Shown here: in pieces, positions 32,822-42,779 of the stretch | Layout: each line of letters starts with the position of its first letter | Numbering within the stretch: the stretch's first letter is position 1 | NCBI GenBank assembly: GCA_910576845.1 | Contig: CAJTJA010000002.1 | Span: 65,046 to 129,045, forward strand | Source: an uncultured Oscillibacter sp. | Lineage (GTDB): Bacteria; Bacillota; Clostridia; Oscillospirales; Oscillospiraceae | DNA length: 64,000 nt | Direction: 5' to 3' | The notes under the pieces: generated by a model | Told to the model about the DNA's origin: nothing | Database searches by the model: none | The model's input: only the letters and a program-made list of their open reading frames with translations | Translations under genes and position numbers: made by a program

Positions 32822-35014
32822 ATGACGATACAGGAACAGTATGAGCTGCTGGAAAAGACGGTACGGAGCTATAATCCCGCAGCTGACTTTGACCATATCC
32901 GTGCTGCCTTTGAATATGCGGACCGCTGCCATGATGGTCAGAAACGAAAAAGCGGCGAACCTTATATCATTCATCCTCTGGCTGTAGCACAGATTGTAGC
33001 GGAGGAGCTGAAGCTGGATTCCGAGTCCATTGAGGCTGCCCTGCTTCATGACGTAATTGAGGACACTCCTGCCACGCATGAGGATGTGGCCCGGCTCTTT
33101 TCTCCCACCATTGCTGATCTGGTGGAGGGGGTCAGTAAGCTGACCCGCATTCAGTACGCCACCAAGGAAGATGAGCAGATGGAGAACCTCAGGAAGATGC
33201 TCATTGCTATGAGCAAGGATATCCGGGTGATTCTCATTAAGGTCTCTGACCGGCTTCACAATATGCGGACCATGGAGTACCAGTCTCCTGAGAAACAGAA
33301 GCAGAAGTCTCTGGAAACCATGGAAATCTATGCGCCTATTTCCCACCGGCTTGGCATGCAGCGCATCAAGTGGGAGCTGGAGGACCTGTCGCTGAAGTAT
33401 TTGGATCCGGTGGGATATGAAGAGATCATTACCCGGCTGGAATCCAAGAAGGCGGAGTATGACGCCTTCCTGCTCCGCACGCAGACCCAGATGGACGACC
33501 GGCTCAATGAGCTTGCCATTGAGCATATGGTCTATGGCCGCATTAAGCATCCCTATTCCATCTACCGGAAGATGTTTAACCAGAACAAATCCCTGGATGA
33601 AATTTTTGACCTGTTTGCCTTTCGTGTCCTGGTGGATACGGTGGGAGACTGTTACAATGTTCTGGGAGTCATTCACGACATTTATAAACCAATTCCCGGG
33701 CGGTTTAAGGACTATATCGGCACGGAAAAGCCCAACGGATACCAGTCCCTGCACACCACTGTTATGGGCCCCGACGGCCTGCCCTTCGAGGTGCAGATTC
33801 GTACCTGGAAAATGCATGAGATTGCCGAATATGGCGTGGCGGCCCACTGGAAATATAAGCAGCATGGCCAGGGAGCGGGGACCGAGGGGAAGTATGAGTG
33901 GGTACGGCGCCTTTTGGAAAATCAGGAGGGCGCCGATGCGGAGGAATATATCCACTCTCTGAAGGTTGACATGTTTGCCGACGAGGTCTTCGTCTTCACC
34001 CCCAACGGAGATGTTCAGAATCTGCCTGCCGGGGCAACACCTATCGACTTTGCTTACGCCATTCATTCCGCTGTGGGAAACAGTATGGTAGGGGCCAAGG
34101 TAAATAACCGCATTGTCACCTTCGACCACATCCTGAAAAACGGCGACATTGTGGAGATTATGACATCTAAATCCGCCAAAGGTCCCAGCCGGGACTGGAT
34201 GAAGATTGCCAAGTCCAGCGAGGCCCGGAGCAAGATTCGACAGTGGTTTAAAAAGGAGAAGAGGGAAGAAAACATTGCGGGAGGCCGTTCCTCATTTGAA
34301 CAGGAGCTGAAGCACGCGGGCCTTTCCATGAAGGATGTGACGGACTCGGAAAACCTGCCGCATCTGCTGAAAAAAGTCTCCTATGGCACCTTGGAGGAGA
34401 TGTATGCGGCTATCGGTTACGGCGGTTTTACCGCACAGAAGGCGGTCAGCCGGATGAAGGGGGAGCTGCTGCGCATCTCCCGCCAGCACCAGGCCGAGGA
34501 ACTGACCGTCAAGCCTGAGGAACCTCCTATTCCCGTTCCTCCCAGGCCTATGAGCAAGAGTGAGCAGGGAATTATCGTGGAGGGTCTGGATAATTGTCTT
34601 GTTAAATTCTCCCGTTGCTGCACTCCTGTTCCAGGGGATGAAATTGTGGGCTTTATTACCCGGGGCTACGGCGTGTCCGTTCATCGGGCGGATTGCCCCA
34701 ACGCCGCACCGGAGCGCCGGGCGGGTCAGGAGGGCCGCTGGCTGAGAGTGACGTGGGGAAGCGATACCAATGACAGTTATCCAACGACGATCGATGTGGT
34801 GTGTAAGGACCGGATGCATCTGATTTTGGATATTTCTACGGCCCTTTCCAGCACAAATACGTTTGTTTCCGGTTTGAACTCCCGGAGTACGGAGGATGGT
34901 TTTGCCGTCATCCGCCTGGAAATACGGGTCCGGGATGGGGCGCAGATGAAGGCCATCATGAATAAGCTTCATCAAATTTCCGGGGTGCTGCAAGTGACGC
35001 GCCCAGCTGGCTGA
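32822..35014 (+). CDS. rel: Bifunctional (p)ppGpp synthetase/hydrolase Rel
   Basis: 730 residues from ATG 32822; a TTG at 32816 is the alternative, with AAGGAGG at 32805-32811 serving either. The hydrolase domain has His 51 and the HD pair at 76-77 (LLHDVIEDT). The synthetase domain has GRFKDYIGTEKPNGYQSLHT, whose RFKD marks the bifunctional class. TGS (VFVFTPNGDVQNLPAGAT), a Cys-containing CCTPVPGDEIVGFITRGYGV module and a C-terminal ACT domain complete it. It sets alarmone levels in stringent response. The start is 3 bases after the recJ stop. Confidence 0.96.
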   Translation: MTIQEQYELLEKTVRSYNPAADFDHIRAAFEYADRCHDGQKRKSGEPYIIHPLAVAQIVAEELKLDSESIEAALLHDVIEDTPATHEDVARLFSPTIADLVEGVSKLTRIQYATKEDEQMENLRKMLIAMSKDIRVILIKVSDRLHNMRTMEYQSPEKQKQKSLETMEIYAPISHRLGMQRIKWELEDLSLKYLDPVGYEEIITRLESKKAEYDAFLLRTQTQMDDRLNELAIEHMVYGRIKHPYSIYRKMFNQNKSLDEIFDLFAFRVLVDTVGDCYNVLGVIHDIYKPIPGRFKDYIGTEKPNGYQSLHTTVMGPDGLPFEVQIRTWKMHEIAEYGVAAHWKYKQHGQGAGTEGKYEWVRRLLENQEGADAEEYIHSLKVDMFADEVFVFTPNGDVQNLPAGATPIDFAYAIHSAVGNSMVGAKVNNRIVTFDHILKNGDIVEIMTSKSAKGPSRDWMKIAKSSEARSKIRQWFKKEKREENIAGGRSSFEQELKHAGLSMKDVTDSENLPHLLKKVSYGTLEEMYAAIGYGGFTAQKAVSRMKGELLRISRQHQAEELTVKPEEPPIPVPPRPMSKSEQGIIVEGLDNCLVKFSRCCTPVPGDEIVGFITRGYGVSVHRADCPNAAPERRAGQEGRWLRVTWGSDTNDSYPTTIDVVCKDRMHLILDISTALSSTNTFVSGLNSRSTEDGFAVIRLEIRVRDGAQMKAIMNKLHQISGVLQVTRPAG

Positions 35015-35134
35015 TAGTGCCGGAATTGCGATTCATTCCCTCCGCCTCCTTCAAAGGGGAGCCCGCTCCCCCTTGAGCAGCCTCACTCTGTGGGAGACGA
35101 AAGACAGAGATTAATTTTTGAAGGAGAATTGTCT

Positions 35135-35578
35135 ATGCGCGCAGTTGTTACCCGCGTAAAACATGCTTCCGTTACCATTGAGGGAGCCGTTACAGGAAAA
35201 ATAGGAGAGGGTTATCTGGTCCTTTTGGGTGTGGCTCCCAGCGACACCGAGGAGACCGCTGTGAAGCTGGCGGATAAAATCTGTAATCTTCGCATTTTTG
35301 AGGATGAAAATGAAAAAATGAATCTGAACCTGGATCAGGTGGGTGGAAGCCTTTTGGTGATCTCTCAATTCACCCTGTTTGCCGATACCACCTCCCGCCG
35401 CCCCGGCTTTTCGGGAGCGGCGAAGCCCGACATTGCTGTCCCGCTGTATGAGAAGTTTATGGCCCGGTGCCGGGAGAGGGGCTTTACTGTGGAACACGGG
35501 GAATTTGGCGCGAAGATGGACGTGGACTCTCTGAACCATGGGCCGGTGACCATTGTCTTTGATACGGAGAGACCATGA
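35135..35578 (+). CDS. dtd: D-aminoacyl-tRNA deacylase
   Basis: 147 residues from ATG 35135, behind GAAGGAG. Removes D-amino acids (and glycine from tRNA-Ala). Signature motifs: SQFTLFADT (active-site Ser/Gln/Thr region) and the cross-subunit Gly-Pro in LNHGPVTIVFD. Full length for the family. An upstream hairpin (GGGGAG/CTCCCC around 35056-35071) lies between rel and dtd. It is normally found just after rel in Firmicutes. Confidence 0.95.
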   Translation: MRAVVTRVKHASVTIEGAVTGKIGEGYLVLLGVAPSDTEETAVKLADKICNLRIFEDENEKMNLNLDQVGGSLLVISQFTLFADTTSRRPGFSGAAKPDIAVPLYEKFMARCRERGFTVEHGEFGAKMDVDSLNHGPVTIVFDTERP

Positions 35579-35615
35579 CAGACGAAGCTGCGGGAGAGAA
35601 AGAACGGGTGGTTTC

Positions 35616-36026
35616 ATGGGACTGATTTCCCGGTTTTTTCAGAAGAAGAATCCTGGGGGAGTGCAGCCCCATGCCGGGTGGAGCTGGAGCCTGTCTGTGA
35701 ACGGAATGCCGGCCGCCGGTTTCGACTGGGAGGATATTGCCCGGGCGTTAGACGGCTTGGGGCCGCATGGTGGCAGTTTCGTGATTCTGGAGCAGAAGCA
35801 GGGTGAGGATTACTGGTTTATTCAGAGCGCTGTGGCCCTGGCAGGACCTCATACCGGCGAGTATATTGTGGGCGTGGGCTGGAATGACAGTGAAGGCAAG
35901 CACCTGATTGAGCGCTATGGAGGCGCCGGAGACGCCGCAGAGATGTTTCGCGCCGTATGGCAGGGAAGACATTTGGATTATACCGGCTTTGAGGATCAAT
36001 CCGGTTTGCTTCCCGGCAATTCCTGA
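35616..36026 (+). CDS. Small protein of unknown function
   Basis: 136 residues from ATG 35616 with a weak ribosome site. The N-terminus MGLISRFFQKKNPGG is a short basic amphipathic start like that of the DUF4261 protein at 13388, but the rest is different: FDWEDIARALDGLGPHGGSF, VILEQKQGEDYWFIQSAV, YIVGVGWNDSEGKHLIERYG. The body resembles small immunity-type or DUF proteins that read out a single compact alpha/beta domain, but I cannot name it. Lies between dtd and the MBL gene on the same strand. Confidence 0.75.
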   Translation: MGLISRFFQKKNPGGVQPHAGWSWSLSVNGMPAAGFDWEDIARALDGLGPHGGSFVILEQKQGEDYWFIQSAVALAGPHTGEYIVGVGWNDSEGKHLIERYGGAGDAAEMFRAVWQGRHLDYTGFEDQSGLLPGNS

Positions 36027-36056
36027 AACAGCAGTCCCAAGGAGGGGGGAATTTCG

Positions 36057-36677
36057 ATGAATGTTAAAATGCTGCAGGTGGGTCCGCTGGGCACCAACTG
36101 CTATATTCTGGAGGATGAGGCCAGCCATGAGGCGGCGGTAATCGACCCTGGCGGGGACGCGCCGGAAATCATCGAGGCCCTGGAAGGGTCGAAGCTCCGC
36201 TATATCCTCCTGACCCATGGACACTATGATCATGTAGGCGGCGCGGCGGAGCTGGAACGGGCTTTTCCCGAGGCGGCGCTTTATATCCATCAAAGGGATC
36301 TGGAGGGTGTGGACCCGGTTCTGTTCCCGCTGCGTACGCAGGTTAAAGGCGCAAATCATTATGATGAGGGAGACTGGATCGCCTTTGGGGGAGATGCCAT
36401 TAAAATCCAGGTTCTCCACACCCCCGGCCATTCCGAGGGCAGCGTGACCCTTCGCTGCGGGAATCTGCTTTTCTGCGGGGATACCTTGTTTGCCGGTTCC
36501 TGCGGCCGGACAGATTTTCCAGGAGGCAGCGTGCCCAAGATGCTGGCATCTCTTCGCCGTCTGGGGGAGCTGGAGGGGGATTTCCAGGTGCTGCCCGGCC
36601 ACATGGGCGTGACTACCCTGGAGGAGGAGCGGCGGGAGAACCCCTATCTCCGCCAGGCCCTGCGGGAGACGCTATGA
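36057..36677 (+). CDS. Metallo-beta-lactamase-fold hydrolase (glyoxalase II-like)
   Basis: 206 residues. The metal motif is THGHYDHVGG; further ligands lie in TPGHSEGSV, CGDTLFAGSCGRTDFPGG and LPGHM. This is the short YcbL/GloB-like form, a thioester hydrolase of undefined substrate. RBS AAGGAGGGGG. Its last four bases overlap the hemZ start (ATGA), so the two are translationally coupled. Confidence 0.92.
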   Translation: MNVKMLQVGPLGTNCYILEDEASHEAAVIDPGGDAPEIIEALEGSKLRYILLTHGHYDHVGGAAELERAFPEAALYIHQRDLEGVDPVLFPLRTQVKGANHYDEGDWIAFGGDAIKIQVLHTPGHSEGSVTLRCGNLLFCGDTLFAGSCGRTDFPGGSVPKMLASLRRLGELEGDFQVLPGHMGVTTLEEERRENPYLRQALRETL

Positions 36678-38158
36678 AGCTGGAATTTCACGGCCATGAC
36701 GAGCGCTATACGGTGGAGCAAAGCCTGCTGAATCTCTTTCCCGGTGAGCTGCCGGTCTATGAGCCGGTTCGGCGTACGCCGGAGGAAAATTGGGCCATTG
36801 TGTCTTGGCATGAGGATGAGGACGGCAGGCGGGGCCACGCCCTGGTGGAATTGTGCTGGCAGGGAAAAGCGGTTCCCTTCAGCCAGGGAATGTCTCTGGA
36901 CTGTACACCCTATGAGCAGGAGGGGCGGCGGCGGTATGCCATAGGCTCGGCGTTCTTCCGAGCCTATCAGATTATCACTGGGGGGCAGCCTCCATGGGGA
37001 ATGCTCACCGGCGTCCGGCCCGATAAGCTGGTGACGGAGGCCCTGGCCGCAGGTAAAACGCCAGCGGCGGCTCAGGAGCTGCTGGAGAAAGTTTATTATG
37101 TAACTTCCCGCCGGGCGGCGCTGGCCCTGGAGACAGGAACGGCGGCGTTTCATGCCTCCAAAGCCCTGGGGCCCAAAGATATTGCCGTTTATATTGGGAT
37201 TCCCTTCTGTCCTACCCGCTGTGCCTATTGTTCGTTTGTCAGCCAATCGGTGGAAAAGAGCTTCGCCTTCGTAGAGCCTTATGTAGAGGCTCTGGCGGCG
37301 GAGATCGAGGCCGGAGGCCGGATGGTCCAGGAAGCGGGGCTCCGTGTTCGGGCCGTATACATGGGCGGCGGCACGCCCACTACTCTGACGGCAGAGCAGC
37401 TTCACCGGCTTTTGCGTGTCTTTGAGGCTGCTTTCGGCGGTACGCTGGCTGCCTGTGATGAAATTACGGTGGAGGCCGGCCGGCCAGATACTATTACGGC
37501 GGAGAAGCTGAAAGTCTTGAAAGACCATGGAGTTCACCGTATTTCTGTAAATCCGCAGAGCATGGAGGAACATGTTCTCCGGGCCATTGGCCGCCGCCAC
37601 AGCCCTGGGGATATTGAGGCAGCTATGGAACTGGCGGCGAAGTGCGGTTTTCCCCATGTCAACATGGACATGATTGCGGGACTTCCTGAGGATACGGCAG
37701 AGGGGTTCGGGCGCTCGCTGGACTGTTGTCTCCAATTTGGTACGGATAACGTAACCGTCCATACACTGGCGCTGAAAAAGGGGAGCCGCATTTTGCTGGA
37801 AGGGCTGACCATCCCTGGCCCCGAGGCGGTGGGGGAGATGCTGGGCTATGCGGAGCCAGCCCTGCGGCGGGCGGGGTATGCTCCTTATTACCTCTACCGG
37901 CAGAAGTACATGTCCGGCAGTTTTGAGAATATTGGCTGGACCCGTTCCGGCGGGGCATGCCTTTATAATATCTATATCATGTCGGAGCTGTGTTCCATTT
38001 TGTCCTTCGGTGCGGGAGGGTCCACAAAAATGGTGGATTCGTCCCGTCGCATAATTCAACGGCGTTTCAATCCCAAATATCCCAAGGAGTACATGGAGCG
38101 CCCAGAGAAAACCCTGTCCAACCTGGCGGACTTCGCCGCCTTTTACAGTGTACGCTGA
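36674..38158 (+). CDS. hemZ: Coproporphyrinogen dehydrogenase HemZ (radical SAM)
   Basis: 494 residues. A HemZ-specific N-terminal domain of about 165 residues precedes the radical-SAM core with its CX3CX2C cluster at Cys 179, 183 and 186 (FCPTRCAYCSF). SAM-binding MGGGTPTTL and a HemN-like C-terminal region follow (YAPYYLYRQKYMSGSFENIG). HemZ proteins are assigned to anaerobic coproporphyrinogen oxidation, but many members of this clade have other roles, so the exact activity is open. Overlaps the upstream MBL gene by 4 bases. Confidence 0.9.
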   Translation: MKLEFHGHDERYTVEQSLLNLFPGELPVYEPVRRTPEENWAIVSWHEDEDGRRGHALVELCWQGKAVPFSQGMSLDCTPYEQEGRRRYAIGSAFFRAYQIITGGQPPWGMLTGVRPDKLVTEALAAGKTPAAAQELLEKVYYVTSRRAALALETGTAAFHASKALGPKDIAVYIGIPFCPTRCAYCSFVSQSVEKSFAFVEPYVEALAAEIEAGGRMVQEAGLRVRAVYMGGGTPTTLTAEQLHRLLRVFEAAFGGTLAACDEITVEAGRPDTITAEKLKVLKDHGVHRISVNPQSMEEHVLRAIGRRHSPGDIEAAMELAAKCGFPHVNMDMIAGLPEDTAEGFGRSLDCCLQFGTDNVTVHTLALKKGSRILLEGLTIPGPEAVGEMLGYAEPALRRAGYAPYYLYRQKYMSGSFENIGWTRSGGACLYNIYIMSELCSILSFGAGGSTKMVDSSRRIIQRRFNPKYPKEYMERPEKTLSNLADFAAFYSVR

Positions 38159-38192
38159 GCCCCAAGAGATCAAATCTGAAAGGAGACGAACT

Positions 38193-39125
38193 ATGTATTC
38201 CCTGAAACAGATCAACGAGGCCATCCGCAGCGACCCCGCCGCTTTTGCGCAGGAGTGTGACGAACTCTTTGCGAAAAAAGTGGAGAATGCCGCAAAAAAG
38301 ATTGCGGACCACCGGGCGGAATCCCATATCATCCTCCTTTCCGGCCCCTCCGGCTCCGGGAAAACGACCACCGCTCTGAAGATTGAGGAGAGACTGGAGG
38401 AGATGGGCATAGAGACCCATACGGTCTCTATGGACAACTATTTCAATACCATTGACCCGGACACTGCTCCCCGGAACCGGGAGGGGGCCATCGACTATGA
38501 GTCTCCCTTCTGCCTGGACATCAACCTTTTGAATCAGCACTTTGCCATGCTGGACCGGGGGGAGCTGATTCACATTCCCAAATATGAGTTTGCCCGTCAG
38601 ATGCGTTCTGATATTTTTGCGCAGCCTATGTGTCTGGGAAAAGATGAAATGGCGATCTTCGAGGGGATTCATGCTCTGAACGATATCATTGTCGGCAAGA
38701 ATCCAAAGGCCTTTAAACTCTATATCGCGGCCCGGAGTAATATCCGGGATGAGGACGGCTCCATTATTTTTGATAAATCCTGGATACGGCTCTGCCGCCG
38801 CATCGTCCGGGACTTCAAGTTCCGGGGCAGCGACGCCGCGTTTACCTTGAAAATGTGGGAGAATGTCCGCCGGGGTGAGCGCCTGTATATTTCTCCCTAT
38901 AAGGAGAATGCCGACATTATGTTTGACTCCTCTCTGGCTCTCAGCGTCAGCGCTTTGAAGCCCTTTGTAATGCCTCTGCTGGAGGAGATTCCAAGAGGGA
39001 AATATAAGGTGGTAGAGGATATTCTTAAGGGATTGGAGAAAATTGAGCCTTTGGATGAAAAGTATATCCCCGCCAAGTCTCTGTCCCGGGAGTTTATCGG
39101 CGGAAGCCCCTATGACAACCACTGA
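38193..39125 (+). CDS. Uridine-kinase-like nucleoside kinase
   Basis: 310 residues from ATG 38193, with AAAGGAG upstream. Walker A GPSGSGKTT at 51-59, followed by MDNYFNTIDPDTAPRN, equivalent to the substrate-binding DDFY region of uridine kinase. FEGIHALND gives the Walker B-like segment. The N-terminal 45 residues form a helical extension found in the longer bacterial phosphoribulokinase/uridine-kinase group. Substrate unproven. Follows hemZ by 34 bases. Confidence 0.85.
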   Translation: MYSLKQINEAIRSDPAAFAQECDELFAKKVENAAKKIADHRAESHIILLSGPSGSGKTTTALKIEERLEEMGIETHTVSMDNYFNTIDPDTAPRNREGAIDYESPFCLDINLLNQHFAMLDRGELIHIPKYEFARQMRSDIFAQPMCLGKDEMAIFEGIHALNDIIVGKNPKAFKLYIAARSNIRDEDGSIIFDKSWIRLCRRIVRDFKFRGSDAAFTLKMWENVRRGERLYISPYKENADIMFDSSLALSVSALKPFVMPLLEEIPRGKYKVVEDILKGLEKIEPLDEKYIPAKSLSREFIGGSPYDNH

Positions 39126-39322
39126 TTTGCTTTTCCTGAGTGCCGGCGGCGACGCTTGCGAAGCAGGACTTCAGGGGAGCATGCTTTTTTGGGAAAAGCG
39201 GATAAAAGAATTTTTGCGTGCTCTGAGGGCTTGGAAACAAAACCGGGCCGCGGCAAGGGCGGTGGGAATTACGGCAGTTGGGATAGTGCGACGGTGATCT
39301 GCAGATGGAAAGGAGCGGCATG

Positions 39323-39724
39323 ATGAAAAATCAGGATAAGTTTTATGAGCTGCTGGATACCCTTAAAAATGGGGCGTACTTTGCGGGAACTCTGGCTTTG
39401 GGAACGCTGGGCCTTGCCTGTGAGGGAATGGAGAAGGCGGCGGAGGCCGTGCGGCTCCGCTGCGAGGCTGCCCGGACCGAGGGAGAAATGGACGGAAAGC
39501 TGATGGAGGCCGGGGAGATGGTCTACGCCACTCACACCGGCACGCCTACAGAGTCTGAGGAATTGCTGGCAAAGCTTCAGGAAATTGATGTTTTAAAAGC
39601 CCGCCTGGCGGAGCTCAACGAGTCATTGGGCCGGACAGCCGAGGATGTGTCCTGTCCGGCCTGCGGCGCTGCCGCCCAAGATGGTGACCACTATTGCCGT
39701 GCGTGCGGCGGGAAGCTGGATTGA
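39323..39724 (+). CDS. Zinc-ribbon protein with a helical N-terminus
   Basis: 133 residues from the second of two adjacent ATG codons (39320 and 39323); AAGGAG lies 7 bases before the second. The C-terminus has a zinc ribbon, CPACGAAAQDGDHYCRACG (CxxC...CxxC). The N-terminal part has a weakly hydrophobic segment (GAYFAGTLALGTLGLACEGM) then a coiled-coil-like helix. Similar small zinc-ribbon proteins are common and uncharacterised. Confidence 0.82.
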   Translation: MKNQDKFYELLDTLKNGAYFAGTLALGTLGLACEGMEKAAEAVRLRCEAARTEGEMDGKLMEAGEMVYATHTGTPTESEELLAKLQEIDVLKARLAELNESLGRTAEDVSCPACGAAAQDGDHYCRACGGKLD

Positions 39725-39742
39725 GAAGAGGAGAGGAAGATC

Positions 39743-40585
39743 ATGGAATTTTATACTTATGAGCAGTATCAGGAGAGTGCCCAGGCTTTGAAGGAAAAGC
39801 TGAGCGAATTTTGTCCCAAGATGCTGGTAATCCTGGGCTCCGGCCTTGGAGCTCTGGCGGATGAGATGGAGGCTCCCCTTGTTGTGCCCTTTGCGGAGGT
39901 CCCTCATATGAAGCACTCTACTGCCCCTGGCCACAAGGGCCAATTCCTTTTTGGAAGGCTGGCGGGTCAGGATGTGGCGGTGATGCAGGGCCGCCTCCAT
40001 ACCTATGAGGGTTGGTCTTTTGCCGATGTGGGCTATCCTGTCCGGGTTCTGCGTTTGCTGGGGGTAAAAACACTCGTGGTGACCAACGCGGCCGGAGCGG
40101 TAAATACTTCCTACAGCGCCGGGGACATCATGCTCATTACAGACCACATCAAGCTTTTCGGCGCCAGCCCCCTCTGCGGTCCTAATATCTGCGGACCCAA
40201 TAAGGAAGAGCTTGGCCCCCGATTTCCGGACATGAGTTGCGTCTATACGCCTGCCTTGCAGGAAAAGGCACGCGATGCCGCCAGCTCCCAAGGCCTGACG
40301 CTGCGGGAGGGTGTCTATATGTTCTTCCCCGGCCCTCAGTATGAAACCCCGGCGGAGGTTCGTGCAGCGCGCCTGCTGGGAGCGGACGCCGTGGGCATGT
40401 CCACCGTTCCGGAGGCCATTACCGCCGCTCACTGCGGCATGGACGTATTGGGCCTTACTCTTTGCACGAATATGGCGGCGGGGGTTCTGGAACAGCGCCT
40501 CTCCGGCGAAGAGGTTATCGAGGCCGGCAAAGCCGCGGGCCCCAAGTTTACCGCCTTGGTAAAGGGCTGTTTGGAACGGATGTAA
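39743..40585 (+). CDS. Purine nucleoside phosphorylase
   Basis: 280 residues of the trimeric PNP family (inosine-guanosine type). LVILGSGLGALADEME holds the phosphate-binding Ser. MQGRLHTYEGW and VVTNAAGAVN follow, then GPQYETPAEVR and DAVGMSTVPEA at the purine site. It cleaves purine (deoxy)nucleosides with phosphate. GAGGAGAGGA precedes the ATG, 18 bases after the zinc-ribbon gene. Confidence 0.94.
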   Translation: MEFYTYEQYQESAQALKEKLSEFCPKMLVILGSGLGALADEMEAPLVVPFAEVPHMKHSTAPGHKGQFLFGRLAGQDVAVMQGRLHTYEGWSFADVGYPVRVLRLLGVKTLVVTNAAGAVNTSYSAGDIMLITDHIKLFGASPLCGPNICGPNKEELGPRFPDMSCVYTPALQEKARDAASSQGLTLREGVYMFFPGPQYETPAEVRAARLLGADAVGMSTVPEAITAAHCGMDVLGLTLCTNMAAGVLEQRLSGEEVIEAGKAAGPKFTALVKGCLERM

Positions 40586-41093
40586 ATTCGCTGTGATGTA
40601 ATTTGCTTGGGGGAGAGACCCTGCTGCGGAGGTGTACTCTGTGGGACGGCTCCTTCCGGCGTGCGGTCTGCGCTGTCAAACGAGTCTATGTGCAGGGGCG
40701 GGTGCGGCAGCCCGCCCCTGCGGAGCAATCCGGCGTTCAAATCAAGTATGTGCTGCACCGCCGCCGCATAGACTAGAATACAAGACAGGCCTTATCACGC
40801 GTGAAAGTTCTTTTTGCCTGCTTTTTCCGAAAAGGGCTTCTTTCACTGAGATTTTGCCGCGTGAATTAAAACTTGTTTGGAAAGTTCCACAATATTCAAT
40901 GACGGATATTGTGTGCCGTGCGGTGTTAAAAATCATAAAAATTTGCCGGCTTCCTGGGAAAATTGTATAACCCAGTGAGGGAATCTGCCGCAATCTATTA
41001 TTTTGCTATTTATAAAACAGGGCTGATTCGTCAATTTTTGAACAGAGCCTAAATGTTGCTGCAGTCCTACAGGAAAAGTAAGGGAGGTATTTC
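40586..41093. other. Gene-free region before the SpoVB operon
   Basis: 508 bases. A perfect 11-bp GC-rich hairpin (GCAGGGGCGGG, 40692-40702 with 40711-40721) probably ends the PNP transcript, although no T-run follows. The right half is AT-rich, with an inverted repeat CACAATAT/ATATTGTG near 40889-40914. No gene supported. Confidence 0.5.
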
Positions 41094-42704
41094 ATGGCAA
41101 GCAGGAAAAAACAGTCTTTCCTGGGAGGCGCGGCCATCCTGGCTTCTGCGGTAGCCATTGTGAAAATTCTGGGCGCGGTATATAAGATTCCCTTTGGCAA
41201 TATTGTCGGCAGCGAAGGACAGACTTACTTTAATGTGGCTTACAATATATACAATGTGCTGCTGACAATTTCCACCGCCGGCCTGCCTTTGGCCATTTCC
41301 AAGCTTACAAGCCAGGCCCATACCCAAGGACGGGAAAATCAAAAGAAAAAGATATTCAGCACAGCCATTTGGCTCTTTTTTGTCTTGGGCCTGGCAGGGA
41401 CATTGCTGATGTATTTTGGCGCGGAGCGGCTGGCGTCTTTTATGAACGAGCCCCTTGGCTATTGGCCCATTCGCGCGTTGTCTCCCGCTGTGTTCTGTGT
41501 ATGCCTGCTGGCTTGCATGCGGGGCTACACCCAGGGCCAGGGGAATATGACGCCTACAGCTGTTTCTCAGATATTGGAGGCTTTGTGCAAGCTGGTCCTG
41601 GGCCTGACATTGGCCTGGTATTTTCTGAAGCTGGGGCTGGGACTGGATATTGCCGCTGCGGGAGCGATTCTGGGCGTCACTGCCGGAACCGTTTTGTCCC
41701 TGCTGTATTTGATATTTTATCTTCTGCGTTATCGGGATAAAAAGGCGTCTTTGGATGTGCCTGACAGCGGCGGAAGCATTATGCGGCAGATTCTGGCAAT
41801 CGGCATTCCGATCACGCTCAGCAATTCAGCCATGAGCATCATCACTTTGGTGGATACCAAAATTGTTTTGGGCCGTCTGCGGGATATTCCTGCTTTGGCA
41901 GACTCGGCAGCAGAGCTTTTTGGGCAGTATACATTTGGAATGAATCTTATCAATCTGCCGCCGTCCTTTGTGTTTCCCGTCACCATGAGTCTGATTCCCT
42001 TTGCTGCGGCAGCCCTTACCCGCAGGGATCATGCGGAGGCGGGGCGCATCGTCTCTTCAGGCTTTCGCCTGGTGGCGGTGCTGGCAATCCCGGCTGGTGT
42101 GGGCCTCAGCATGCTGGGGGGGCCGGCGCTCCTGATGCTGTATCCCCGCCGTCAGGCAGATGCGCTGGCAGCCGCACCTCATATGCGTTGGCTGGGCATT
42201 GCGTGCATCTTTATCTGCCTGATGAATTTGACCAATGTCATTCTTCAAACCTATGGCAGGGAGCGTGTTCCCATTTACACGGTGATTGCGGGAGGCATTG
42301 TCAAAGTAGTTATGAACTACATTTTGGTAGGGAACCCGGATATCAATATCCACGGCGCGCCGGTTTCCACTCTTTGCTGCTATATGGTGATTGTGGGGTT
42401 GAACCTGTTCTTTGTTTGGAAATACTCACCGGAGAAACCACACTATCTTCAGATATTTGTCAAGCCGGTAACGGCGTCTGTTCTGATGGGCGGTGCGGCA
42501 TGGGCAATACATGGTTTTGTGAGTCGTGCCCTGGCAGACAGCCGCTCTGCCTATGGCGCCAACGCCTTGGCTACTGTGCTGGGCATTTTTGCCGGCGTAG
42601 TCGTTTATGGCGTATTAGTGGTGGCACTTCGTATTCTGCGCGCGGAGGATTTGCGGTCTCTTCCCCGGGGAGAAAAGTTGGCAAAACTGTTGCATTTGCG
42701 CTAA
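41094..42704 (+). CDS. SpoVB/MurJ-like polysaccharide flippase
   Basis: 536 residues with about 14 membrane helices. It belongs to the MVF/MATE-type SpoVB family that moves lipid-linked precursors across the membrane, needed for spore cortex. The start FLGGAAILASAVAIVKILGA and NVAYNIYNVLLTISTAGLPL are typical. It heads the block SpoVB-MazG-HU-RqcP-YabP-YabQ-DivIC-S1, the same order as Bacillus subtilis yabM-yabN-yabO-yabP-yabQ-divIC-yabR. AGGGAGG precedes the ATG. Confidence 0.9.
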   Translation: MASRKKQSFLGGAAILASAVAIVKILGAVYKIPFGNIVGSEGQTYFNVAYNIYNVLLTISTAGLPLAISKLTSQAHTQGRENQKKKIFSTAIWLFFVLGLAGTLLMYFGAERLASFMNEPLGYWPIRALSPAVFCVCLLACMRGYTQGQGNMTPTAVSQILEALCKLVLGLTLAWYFLKLGLGLDIAAAGAILGVTAGTVLSLLYLIFYLLRYRDKKASLDVPDSGGSIMRQILAIGIPITLSNSAMSIITLVDTKIVLGRLRDIPALADSAAELFGQYTFGMNLINLPPSFVFPVTMSLIPFAAAALTRRDHAEAGRIVSSGFRLVAVLAIPAGVGLSMLGGPALLMLYPRRQADALAAAPHMRWLGIACIFICLMNLTNVILQTYGRERVPIYTVIAGGIVKVVMNYILVGNPDINIHGAPVSTLCCYMVIVGLNLFFVWKYSPEKPHYLQIFVKPVTASVLMGGAAWAIHGFVSRALADSRSAYGANALATVLGIFAGVVVYGVLVVALRILRAEDLRSLPRGEKLAKLLHLR

Positions 42705-42779
42705 AAAAGTGGAAAAAACGAGAAAAATCAAGACAGCGAAGTACTTTTTATCGAAATTTCTTGCAAAGGCGGACAATAT

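Noticed and set aside
36644..38437. A 597-codon open frame on the minus strand over hemZ
   Set aside because: It is the mirror of hemZ, whose radical-SAM motifs, ribosome site and coupling to the upstream gene are clear. The mirror has no start context and unlikely composition.
40692..40721. GC-rich hairpin read as a riboswitch or structured RNA
   Set aside because: A single 11-bp stem right after the phosphorylase gene is more simply a transcript end; no conserved riboswitch core is visible.
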